Both the position numbers and the translations under genes were made by a program. The notes under the pieces are model-generated. The model worked only from the letters and a program-made list of their open reading frames with translations, searched no databases and was not told the origin of the DNA. 64,000 nucleotides of DNA from Dactylellina haptotyla (lineage: Eukaryota > Ascomycota > Orbiliomycetes > Orbiliales > Orbiliaceae). The first letter of the stretch is position 1. The number at the start of each line of letters is the position of its first letter. Location of the stretch: the NCBI GenBank assembly GCA_031310005.1, contig CM062382.1:496001-560000 (forward strand). The letters run 5' to 3'. This document shows positions 1 through 10,309 of the stretch, piece by piece.

Positions 1-2
1 TC

Positions 3-1148
3 TTACCTTCCGCTGTTCGGAAATTGATCGTATGGCGTCACAATAAGCTCCACGGTGGGAGTTGTAAAGACAAAACCGGGGATCATAACTCTTCTCTCAG
101 CGGCGAGGTAAAGAAGGAGAGCAAAGATAAAATGAACCTTTTTACCTCCTCCCGTGTTTCTTACAATCCTTCGAGTCCATATATTCAGCTCTCAACTTTA
201 CCTCAGGAATATATACCTAAGCCAACAGGTACCCATAAACATCTCATCTTCGTAGGGGATGTTCATGGTATGCTCCCAGAGTTCCAAGATCTCATGAGAA
301 AACTAGGATCGAAGGGACTCTTGGATAATAGCCATGTCGTCCTCGCCGGCGATATGATCTCTAAGGGACCTGATAGCATCGCACTTTTGGACACTCTTAT
401 CGGACTAAATGTGAGTTGCGTTAGAGGCAACCACGAAGATGGAGTGATGAAGGTCTATTGGAAGCTGCAAAGAGGATTGATCACAGAGGACGGTGTTGAT
501 GTGGAACCTGTTATGGACGGCAAGGAGAAGGTCATTACAAAAAGAGACGATAAAAGTGACGATAAAAAGAGTGACGATAAGGACGAAGAGCATGGTGAAA
601 AGAAAAAGAAGAATAAGGATAAGAAGAACAAGGACAAGAAGAATAAAAAGCACAAGAACAAGAAGAACAAGCACCGCAAAAACAAGTACAAGCATTCCGA
701 CATGCTACTCGCCAAATCACTCAAGCCCCACCACGCTGCCTTCATCGACTCCTGCCCTCTCATTCTCAAACTCGAGGGCGTCTCTAACCTTGGCGATGTC
801 GCCGTCGTTCATGCAGGAATGGTTCCCGGCGTAGACCTCCAACGCCAGAAGCCGAGTGTCCTCATGAACGTCAGAACTTTCGTCAAGAAAGTTCCTACCC
901 CTGGAAGAAAAGGTCTCCATTGGAGCAAGATGTGGAACGACTTTATGCTTGGAAAAGCCAAAGAGGGAGAAAAGGGACTTACAGTGGTCTACGGACATGA
1001 TGCCAGGAGAGGTTTAGAGCTTAAGAAGTACACTAAGGGCTTAGACACCAACTGCGTAAGAGGTGGGCGATTGACCGCCTTTGTGGTCACTGGTGGAAAG
1101 ACTGGAGGAACAAGTGTGGTTAGTGTGAAGTGCAGGAAGTATCTTTGA
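3..1148 (+). CDS. ApaH-like metallophosphatase (Ppn2-type endopolyphosphatase candidate), 5' partial
   Basis: This is a calcineurin-like phosphoesterase of the ApaH-like group, whose yeast member Ppn2 is a vacuolar zinc-dependent endopolyphosphatase. The metal-binding blocks appear in order: GDVHG (residues 78-82, counting from the TTG codon at 24), GDMISKGPDS (109-118) and GNHED (135-139). After an insertion come VVHAGMVPG and YGHDARRGLELKKYTKGLDT near the C-terminus, the usual ApaH-like ending. The frame is open to the window edge and position 24 is TTG, so the true start, probably with the N-terminal membrane segment known in Ppn2, lies upstream. The first in-frame ATG, at 132, would keep the catalytic domain. 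The oddity is a lysine-rich, partly acidic insertion (about nt 546-697) between conserved blocks. No intron is needed. The family call is firm; polyphosphate as substrate is inferred from family membership. The gene converges on the ankyrin gene. Confidence 0.8.
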   Translation, partial: LPSAVRKLIVWRHNKLHGGSCKDKTGDHNSSLSGEVKKESKDKMNLFTSSRVSYNPSSPYIQLSTLPQEYIPKPTGTHKHLIFVGDVHGMLPEFQDLMRKLGSKGLLDNSHVVLAGDMISKGPDSIALLDTLIGLNVSCVRGNHEDGVMKVYWKLQRGLITEDGVDVEPVMDGKEKVITKRDDKSDDKKSDDKDEEHGEKKKKNKDKKNKDKKNKKHKNKKNKHRKNKYKHSDMLLAKSLKPHHAAFIDSCPLILKLEGVSNLGDVAVVHAGMVPGVDLQRQKPSVLMNVRTFVKKVPTPGRKGLHWSKMWNDFMLGKAKEGEKGLTVVYGHDARRGLELKKYTKGLDTNCVRGGRLTAFVVTGGKTGGTSVVSVKCRKYL

Positions 1149-1458
1149 TTATACCCATAGAGGTAGAGGTGGTAGATCTTGTTTCCGATGAGTTCCCTTG
1201 TTTATGATTTTTCAAAGAGCTGAAAGACTTTATTATCTTGTTTTTTAGAGCGAGGAGTTTGGAGGCATCTTTTTTGATATTTGTGTTTTTCATTTTCCTT
1301 GTTGTAAAGAACGAAAGGGGTATCTTAATGGTCTTGGTAGTAGATACCTTGAATAGGTTTGCTTCGACTATACTCTTTAGAGATTATATAAAATATATCT
1401 ACAATTTCCAAACGCCTTGGTTATAGTGAGTCTTATATTCACACCTCGTTCACGTAAG
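1149..1458. other. Convergent intergenic spacer
   Basis: This 310 bp A/T-rich spacer separates the 3' ends of the phosphatase and ankyrin genes. It presumably holds both 3' untranslated regions. I see no coding or repeat signal. Confidence 0.6.
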
Positions 1459-3333
1459 CTACAGCATCTTTGCTATGGCTTTATTATTAACGCCGTAGCC
1501 CCCTTGGGCCATTTCCTTTGGGGTAGCACCCCCACCATTGCGTATATCGCGTTTCGCACCTCGCTCGAGCAGTAGCGCAACTATCAGCTCATCGTTAGCG
1601 ACCACAGCGTGGTGCAATGGGGCGGCACCGTTACGGAATATATCCGGGTTTGCACCAGCATCAAGGAGGACCCTCAACAGGGCAATATTCTTTTGGGTAA
1701 TAGCGATTGTGATGGCCAATTGCCTGTCCAAAGACACTCCTGGCGTTAAGCATGGCTTCTCAAGGTCCGCGCCGGCGTCTATGAGTGCCTTCACCAGAAC
1801 TACCTTCGGGGATTTATCTATCATGCAAGCATAGTGTAAAGGCGGTAAATAACTGTTTAGTTGAAAATCAACACCATCTGGTGGATACCCTCGTTCGACA
1901 AGCAAATGGATTAGTTCGGTAGATCCTGCGTCGATAGCGGTATGGAGAACCCCTTTGATGGTATTCGCCATAGCCATTATATTGGCGCCTAAATTAAGCA
2001 GAAAGGAAACCATATCGACGTTTTTGTGGGATATTGCGTAGTGCAGAGGAGAACAGGGAACATCAGTTTCGCTACAATCAAAAGAATAAAAGCCAAGATC
2101 TAAGTTAAGAATGTTTGATGAATCATTAGTACTGGGATATCCGTACATCGAGTTGGAATTTTAAAAGAAGCATATCAGAGGAACAACCTACCAGTAAATA
2201 GAATGTTGGCTAGAACCATATTATTGCTCTTGATAACGTTACGGATTGCCTCAGCGAGAATCGTGGTGGTTGGCGGCTTCACTGGTCCTGATGAAAGAGG
2301 TTGCAGGTCTTTTAACCCGATATCTTCCAACAATCTGGTCTTCTCTTTCTCCCTTACCATCATCTTGAAGGGGACTTTTTGGTTTTCAAGTGCAGGTTTA
2401 GCTTTCTCGTATAGCTTTTCTACCAATGATTGGTAAAACTCGACCTCGACCTCGTCGCCAATATCCTTCACAATCCGCACCATTAATTCAACAGAGGTAT
2501 AGAGGGTTCCGCTCTCCGGGGGTTCCTTTCGTCTCAGTTTGATTGCTTTTCTACAACACCGACGAGCGTTTTCGACATCGTCCAGATGAAAGTATAGAAA
2601 GGCTTGCCAATGTGCCATCTCCGACTCTATCCTTGTCTCAACCCTCGGATTTGAATCTTTCAGAGATTTCATTGTAGCCACGGCATCATTCCACTTCGAA
2701 AGCCTAGCTTGAATCTCTATAAGCTTCAAAACCCATTCTGTCTTCGTCATCCCGCCAATCTTCCCATCTTGACCTGCTATTTGAGACTTTTTCCGATGGA
2801 TATCAAAATTCTTGATGACTTGTAAAACAAAGTGTTCAGCTTTTCCCCATTCGCATTTGTCGATATATTGTTGAGCTCGCATCATTGTAAAGGCAATCTT
2901 TTCTTCAAAGAAATCGTCGTCATCTGAGTCCGAGTCCGAGTCATCAAGAACTCTACCCGTCTCTTCAGTAGTATAAGCTGTCTCCGCCATCTGTATAAGC
3001 ATTAATCAGCATGGTTTCCCAATATACATACGGTGGTCCATAATTTGCGGCTGATCTGAGCCCAGGTTTACTTACACTTGATACGGATTCCGTACGCGTG
3101 CGAGACTGGTTTTCGATACTCATATTATCCGTCCGTCTGACTATATCATCCAGGTCAAGACTTTCGTTAAGGTTGTTGGTCCGGCCTACAATCTCGGAGG
3201 TCGTTCTAGGGTTCCTTAGATCGGAGGCCGGCACCGTTTCATGGTACAAAGCTATGGGTCTTCTCGGAATTTTATGCGGAACTTGTTCAGATTTAGAGAC
3301 AACGGGCTCTTTGACTTGAGATTCAGATGCCAT
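1459..3333 (-). CDS. TPR-like/ankyrin-repeat protein, three exons
   Basis: Three reading frames join into one 565-residue protein: exons 3333-3076, 2990-2192 and 2099-1459. Intron 1 (3075-2991) has a GTAAGT donor, a CTGAT-like branch and a TACAG acceptor in phase 0. Intron 2 (2191-2100) has GTAGGT, TACTAATGA and TTAG in phase 1, giving an in-frame aspartate at the join. The N-terminus is Ser/Arg/Thr-rich and looks disordered. An acidic run (SDSDSDDDD) follows, then a helical repeat region with paired-helix spacing (AQQYIDKCEWGKAEHF, WQAFLYFHLDDVENARRCC) resembling TPR. The C-terminal third has five or so ankyrin repeats with typical signatures (SPLHYAISHKNVDMVSFLL, APLHHAVVANDELIVALLL). No NACHT, kinase or other catalytic domain is present. 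Ankyrin proteins mediate protein binding; the partner and role are unknown. Without the splices this would look like three small genes. Confidence 0.75.
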
Positions 3334-4937
3334 AGAGATATCTTGGCCGGGTCAGCACGATGTCAATGCGCCTCAATTCAAGTGCGCCTCGAAGTGCGAG
3401 CTCCTTTATATTTGTCGCTAGATCATGAAAGTTGTTGCGACTTTTTGAAGTTGTTGGTTGGAGATACCACGGCCTGAACGATTCTGTCGGTTTATAGGTG
3501 TATCCCCTCCGTGACACTCAATCTGAGGATTGTAAATTCAAATAGTGGTAGCACTTGCGACACGCTCGTGAGTTATCATGAATAAATATGGGATCAAAAT
3601 AATCAGCCTTGCGACCCCGCTCGAACACTGAGATAGTGTCGTAATATATAACACATCTTTGTGTTGTGCGACCGGATATATATACGTCGACACTGATATT
3701 CAGCATTGAATGAAATCAATTTGATTAGATTGCAAAGAAAATCGTCTTTGATTTTAGTATAACCGTATGTATTCTATTAAACATAATATCTTAAAGAGGA
3801 AAATAGTGTATCATCGCCATGGCCCTCTTCCAACACACTTCTACAAAACGATGATAATCCGAAATTTTAGGGTTCGTACTGCGTAATAAAACCCGCCAGA
3901 GATATTTAATCTGAATAGCATCAGTGTAATTACATAAAATTTAATTAAATAAGTCCTCTGACATAAATCACCTGCCACCAATTACGGTGTTCTATTTATG
4001 ACAATCAACCAATTCGCTAAAAGAAATTTGAAAGAATTCTTGAACATCTCTCAAATGTCTAGCTTTCCCCCAACCCAGACATCCTGATTATTATTATTCT
4101 CATTATTCAAGTATATTTTCAGCTTGCCCTATAATGTCATGGAACCTATCTTAGGTATCTATAGACTTTCTCCCATCTGTGCTTAAGTTGAAGTGAATCC
4201 GTACCAAACGGAGAAGCGTATTAACAACACAGACATGCATAAAATCCAACGTTCTCCTGCAGAATCTTCATAGAATAAACACATCCCCGAAATTTCCATC
4301 ACTTGACTTCATCCAATCTTCTTCTAGATTTGGGCAATACTGCCTAGGAACCCTTGAAGTGGCTGTGTAGATTATTTGAGATCTTATCTTTCATCTATAT
4401 ATGGGTTCCATGCGAGTCTTATCTGCATATTCTAGATCTGGAATCCGTCGCAATTAGGTGGACAGGAGAGCATGGATACAAGCCTCCTATGTCATGATGA
4501 TCCCTTTTATCTGATGTATTCATGGCTTCCATGTCAGATGGAATCATTTAGAAGGTGTCATTGAATGTGTGGGGGCTTAATTCCTCTTGGTTCGGAGCAT
4601 TTTTACTTAAGCTTCTGTCGACATAGGCGCCAATAGATTCATCTAGAAGGGTTCGGGCAAGTTGATGAATAGAAGATCGAGGTGTCTACACTGACCACCT
4701 TCGATTCTCAACCGCCAAGCGAGCAAAGAGTGGTTCCTCATATGCGCCAAGTGTGCTCCTTCGCGCGCGCGTGACTACGATATGTTAGGGAGGAAGATAC
4801 CTCCCCGGTAGTTCCATTTATCTCTACAAGTAACTGCCAACAACGGACATGATATCTTCAACTTAGCCCAGGAATATCCAAGGTTCTCGGCTCGACGGAA
4901 GCATACAAGCGGACATCCTACATCCTCGTCAACTTCT

Positions 4938-4976
4938 ATCCCTATCCCGCGCCAAGCGAAAGCGGGAAATAGGGAT
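4938..4976. repeat. Strong hairpin-forming inverted repeat
   Basis: ATCCCTAT+CCCGC (4938-4950) pairs with GCGGG+AA+ATAGGGAT (4962-4976). This makes 13 base pairs with a 2-nt bulge and an 11-nt loop. It lies in non-coding sequence, and its function is unknown. Confidence 0.7.
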
Positions 4977-7900
4977 CGTCGTCCTCGCGGTTTCCCGTAG
5001 GAAGTTTAGAGTTTTTTCTTGCCTCCGCCTCGGCCACACGCAGAAGTTGGATATATGCACTCTCCAAATTCAGGATCGAACGACTGCAAGTCAACGATAG
5101 CATACATGCATGAGAGAGAAATGACACTCTCACGCTCTTCTACAAAATTTTTCCATACTGACACGTGCATCCACGGAGTTGGTCGACGGGGTTGGGTCTT
5201 CTAGCAGGGTGGGCATTTTCTATATTAATATACCCATACCTTATAGATTATCTTTCGACTTATAGTTCGTTGTCCCTGTCATTTTATACGTTAACAGCAG
5301 GCGAGTTACTTTCACAAGACTTCTCGGCGCCAACTCGACGATTATAGAAGGTGAGAATGTCTTCGCTGCGCCAACCGAGCTTTCAACTGATCGACAAACA
5401 TCGAAAAACGGGCTCAGGCACCCGTGGACACTCACAACGAGAATCGCTAGAGCAAAAATCCTTTCTCATTCTCGTTTTTCGCCGAGAATTTCTCTTCTGG
5501 TTAATCCCTGAGGGCTGTAGACATGTGCATGGGTCGGACACTGCAGCAAGCAGGATTCCGCCGGGGTCGGCCATCTTTTTGATAGGTTTTTCATGTTCAT
5601 GGTTTCCCCAGATTCCGACGACGATATCTCTTTGATCTGATATATGAGACGACAAGACAATTTATTAAATTCCCGCTCCACGTATAACACAATACGCATA
5701 AGGAATTCGTTCACGAGAGCGATTTAGAACTAGGATTACCTGGCTGAATACTATTCCTTGTAAATAAACAAGGGGCGTCTAACAACTTGGCGATAATGAG
5801 CGAGAGAGAAAAATAACCCCATGTAGTATCGAATTTAACATTAAAACTTGGAAAAATTATAGATTAGATTAAAGAATTAACCGCGGGGTATTTTTTCTGC
5901 GTATGTACTCCCACCGTTGAAATGCAATCTCCTGCATCCCCGCATTTTCCTTTACGAACGAATATTATCCAGCCTGGAGGGAAACTATTTGGGGGTCATC
6001 GCGTCGGGGTCAACTGGGATATGAGACATTTTGTTTGTGCTGACACAGACCGTTTGTTGGAAGTTATTGAGCATCATATCGATCCAATTGCCCGGAGGTA
6101 CCACTATGTACCTCTTCTCACAAGGCGGCACCGACCACCACCTGAGGCCCCCCGATCTTCATATGATGAGGCATTAAAAACTGCGAAATTTCACGTTCGT
6201 AGACCTACTCGAAATCGACGTTGTAAGTATCACCGAACATCTCAAGTTTCGATCATCGGATCATGCGAACGTGAGAGGAGTTCTGGGGAGACGCAATCTG
6301 AGTACATTGGTCGATGTAGCGCTCATTCCTGTGAAATCACCGGGTTATCATTATAAGCATATGTGGTATTGAGCTCTTCGATTTTAGAAGGAAAATTTCT
6401 GATATGTAGTGTTGTTATTTTCAGATGTTTGCAGCGTTTGTGGAAGGCTCTCCGATTGAACGGGCTTTAAGCATCCAACCTGCCGCGGGGTAGACTTTCC
6501 TAGACCTCTAGCCAGCATGGCCGTATAACTCGTATTCATAGACGCAGACGGATATCAGGGTCCAACAAAATTGTGTGGTAATCTTTTTTTCAGAGGAGCT
6601 ATTAGTAGTAACTAGGGCGTCATATGAGTAAATGAACAGTTAGTTGTCGATTATTCCTGCCTTCCGTCTACTTGAAACCTTGTTGTAAAACCAACTACAA
6701 ATGCGAAGGTGTAATAGAACCAACAACATACGTAGTTTCGTGGTTCCCGATGGCGCCGGGCGAAAGGTTTATATCTAGGCTCATGTGGGTTTAGTTTATA
6801 TTTGGGGCCATTTGTCACGGAATATTTCACTTTCAGGCTGAACTTGACTCGCCGGGCACAAGAAAGAAGAAAAAAGTTGTTGATCCGGGAAAAACAGCCT
6901 GAGGCTCGGGAACCCAAACAGTTATGATATCATGAATTCGGAAGCTAGAAAACTCTTAGGGATCGAGACTACTCGGGCTGAGGAAGAAATTCATAGTCTA
7001 AACCGTTCCGGTGTGTCAAAACTTGTGGCCGACACCTATCAATTAAAGCTAAGCTTTAGCTTCAAAAGCTTGGAGCTCCAAAAATTTCAGCCAACAACAG
7101 TGTTTATGTGGCTGCTTTCTCGAACTTTTACTTACACAACATATGCACATAATAGGATGGCTTGTCGATCTGGTTTGAGGAATTCCCTAGCTGCGAACTT
7201 GTGAAAAAATAAAGTGACATGGGGTTCCGTGGTTCTTGGCCAATGAAAACCGAGATAGTGTTGCACGAGCCACGAAGGAAGTCCCTTGCACAAGTTCTTT
7301 TTTTGCATATGAATATCAACTGGTACTTGGGAAAATTCCACGGGTTGCGTATCGCATGACCAATTTCCCTAAGCTATCTTTCATATCATAGAGCGAAAGG
7401 GCGACGAGAGTGGGAGGGCTTTCATGCGCGAAATGCGCCAAAGCAATCGCTTTGTTAGGCATTATAATATGCAAGGCCGAGTTAGCGAGGCCTTCTGTTT
7501 GATCCTGCGATTTGATAGCCTGTGCACAGTGCACACCCTCTCCTTTTTTTTGGCAATTATTGGAAGCCTTGCTTTTCTTTTACGTGAGCAACCCCCCATG
7601 GATAGATGTTGCCGAGACATGTCGACAAAGCTTGTTTCTGAGTGTTGATTTTCTCAGTACCATTTTTCACACCCGCCGCATGGAGGCATTAGCCGTCCTT
7701 TCGCGGGGACAAAGGCTTCGGGATCCCAATAGTCCGCAATTGCCGAGCTTCGAGGGCAAAAGGAGAGCGCTCCGAGACGCGGAGCTTGACGCTGACGTCG
7801 AAGAGAGGACACCCGGTAATCGGGCCGCCCTTTGAAGTCCACCTATCACAGGTGTGCCCTATCCGATGACAGGAAATACAGGTTCAGTAGCGCCCTATCG

Positions 7901-9161
7901 CATCAACGTTAGTTCGGGAGCCTGGAAGCGAGAAATCGCTCGGTCCAATCTCGGCGCTGCCTTTCTCTAATCTCAGCTATCCCGTACGAGAGAGATGGCG
8001 CAAAAACGAGAGCGGAGAGGGAGAGGACAAGGTTCATAGATCCAATCTCGCTCCCTTATTATTGGAACGGGATTCGGATCTAGAAAAGCAGCCATCGGCT
8101 GTTTCAATTGCTAGTTTCTCCGATTTTGACCGATATTGTTGTACCCAATAACATTGAACCCATTCAACTTTAAAGTCCCCCGGGGCCGATATTTCGGTTT
8201 GTAACAATATTTTGTGAAAAAATCACGCTAGATAAGATGAACCGCTTCCAAAAGAGCCAGTAGCGCTGCTGGGTTCGCGATCGGACTGAACGAATCCAGG
8301 CGTGTTGCCTGGGATAATGTTCCCGGTATATCGTAACAAGAGGGAGCTCGTCTTGGGCCCACCCACCATGGCCATGCCATGCAAGCTTGGTCCCTTCAAA
8401 CGCAGTGAGCTCTTCAATCTCTCCAACCGATAACCACTTTCCTGCGTGAACAGAGAGTGGGGTTGCATTATCCGAGAGCCAGCTTTTTCTACACCTTTAC
8501 CTCAAGATCTACTTCCCCGGTTGGTCGAAGTTTAAGCGCATTTCTGATTTGCACGGTGCATTTTGCATATTCAGGACCCTTTTTTGCGGGACTGTTGAGG
8601 AGCAAGCTGTAGAAGCATCTCAAACCCCGCAATTTTATATACGAGACACGATGCCCTTTTGTCGAAGACACACACATGAACCCTGTTCAACCTTGACGTG
8701 CTGGCCTACCTTATCAAGGAGCGTTGGATATGCATATAGGAAGGTATTATAGCGGTTTTCGACTGTTCAACAAAGAACCCGCTTGAAGCTGTTTGGTCCG
8801 GATCTCCACAGATTTAGGTTTTCCGGTACTGTACCTCGACACCTGTGCCGTGTTCCAAGGCTCAAGGCTCAATCGAGGGGTCATTTCACCCACTTTTTTC
8901 TCGTCCATTGTCTATCTCTCTCCCACGGATTATTTCGTGATCGATCTCTTCGCCGTAAAGGGTAAATGGAAATTCAGGTGTGTTTCTGCTCGTTGTCCAT
9001 GTGGACAACAGTTTCTCCTCGTGTGCGGGGAGAAAAGTAAACACTTCTGGAGAGACAAAGCTGAGGGTGTTCTCGTTATTTTCCTAGCTTCGCCTAGAGC
9101 GCGCATGTGAAGACAACACCTCAGCCAATCGATAAGGGGACCCTTAACATGAGGGGGGCAT

Positions 9162-9200
9162 CTCAAGGAAAACTCAAGGAAAACTCAAGGAAAACTCAAG
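9162..9200. repeat. 11-bp tandem repeat, about 3.5 copies
   Basis: The unit CTCAAGGAAAA is repeated perfectly at 9162-9172, 9173-9183 and 9184-9194, with a partial copy to 9200. It is a small minisatellite in non-coding sequence. Confidence 0.9.
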
Positions 9201-10248
9201 AGGATTGGCATCTCAGCATTGCACCATTTCACCGTTATGTCTCAACAACGGAGGAAAATATTTGCGAACGGTGATTGTCAAAGGCATAAGCTTCGTATTG
9301 TAGAAACCATTGGGGATGTAGTTCTTGATGCGACCAGTTTTGCCACACCTTGCAGGTGACACCGTTGCGAGCAACCTTTTTCGTTACGACCATCGTCAGA
9401 AAGCAGAGGTGTGAAGAAGAAAATATTGTTTGACACTTCAGTTTAGCTCGGGTAGCGCCATACATTCGCAATAGTGCTCCGTTACCTGCCCTCATCTTTA
9501 TTCCAGAATGGATCACCTCGCTTGGCCCGCTTGGCTTAATAGGCACCATATTGAAATGATCGTGGTACAGAATACTTCGACAAAAATATTCTAGCATAAA
9601 TGATGTTCACGGAGAATACTGGGGAACCCAAGAAATTCCTTGTTGGAAAAGGAAAAAATTCTAAATTTTCACAAAGATGCATAGACGGTTGAGGGTTTTC
9701 GGTTTTGCCTCCGTTGCCGATCTTAGTTAGTAGCGTGATATATTCCATATTGGCAACTGTTACCTTTGGGTACAGTGTAGGAGTTTTTTTTTTTTCTGCA
9801 CTCATAAGGTTCGAGATTCTAAAAAATTTTCCTGCTCGCGTTGACATGCGCGGCCGGGCTGATATCTGTGGGAGAGAGAGAGAGGGCCAGCCGAGGCGAT
9901 AAATCGGCGACTCGTTGTGGGCTTGAACGCAGGCGAATATCGGAGGAACCCAGAAGGAATCTGTCGCCAAATCCAGACCACACTTGCATACTGCATAGAT
10001 CTGGTGTTACAGCCGACTTATTAAATTCAATGAAGTAAAATAACTCGGAAACTTTGAGGCTTTCATGGCATATTTTTCTTCAACAGGAAGCCCGCATAAT
10101 TGCGCGATGGTTGGGACAGGGAAATAGTATGAGAGGGAATTTGAATGAAAGGAAAAGAAAAAAAGTCCGGGGAAACACCATTATGAAAAGCCTCAATAGT
10201 TTCTCATTTGTACTACCGAATGCCCGTCATCCAAACACTAGATCTGGA

Positions 10249-10309
10249 CCTGGAAAAGGCAGTACCTCAAGCTCCTTTGGGGTTCTGCCTTGAGGCCTTT
10301 CCAACCAGG
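10249..10309. repeat. Compound inverted repeat with two alternative stems
   Basis: An outer stem CCTGG/CCAGG and a GGAAA(A)GG/CCTTTCC stem lead to an inner CCTCAAG/CTTGAGG stem (10265-10271 with 10289-10295). A competing stem, AAGGCAG (10256-10262) with CTGCCTT (10285-10291), cannot form at the same time. Its function is unknown. Confidence 0.6.

Noticed and set aside
405-998. Several open frames antisense or out of frame to the phosphatase
   Set aside because: They are Leu/Phe-rich or Ser-rich shadows of the lysine-rich coding tract.
5922-6356. A 144-codon frame in the gene-free span
   Set aside because: No recognisable motif, no intron partners and no composition bias that would mark it as coding.
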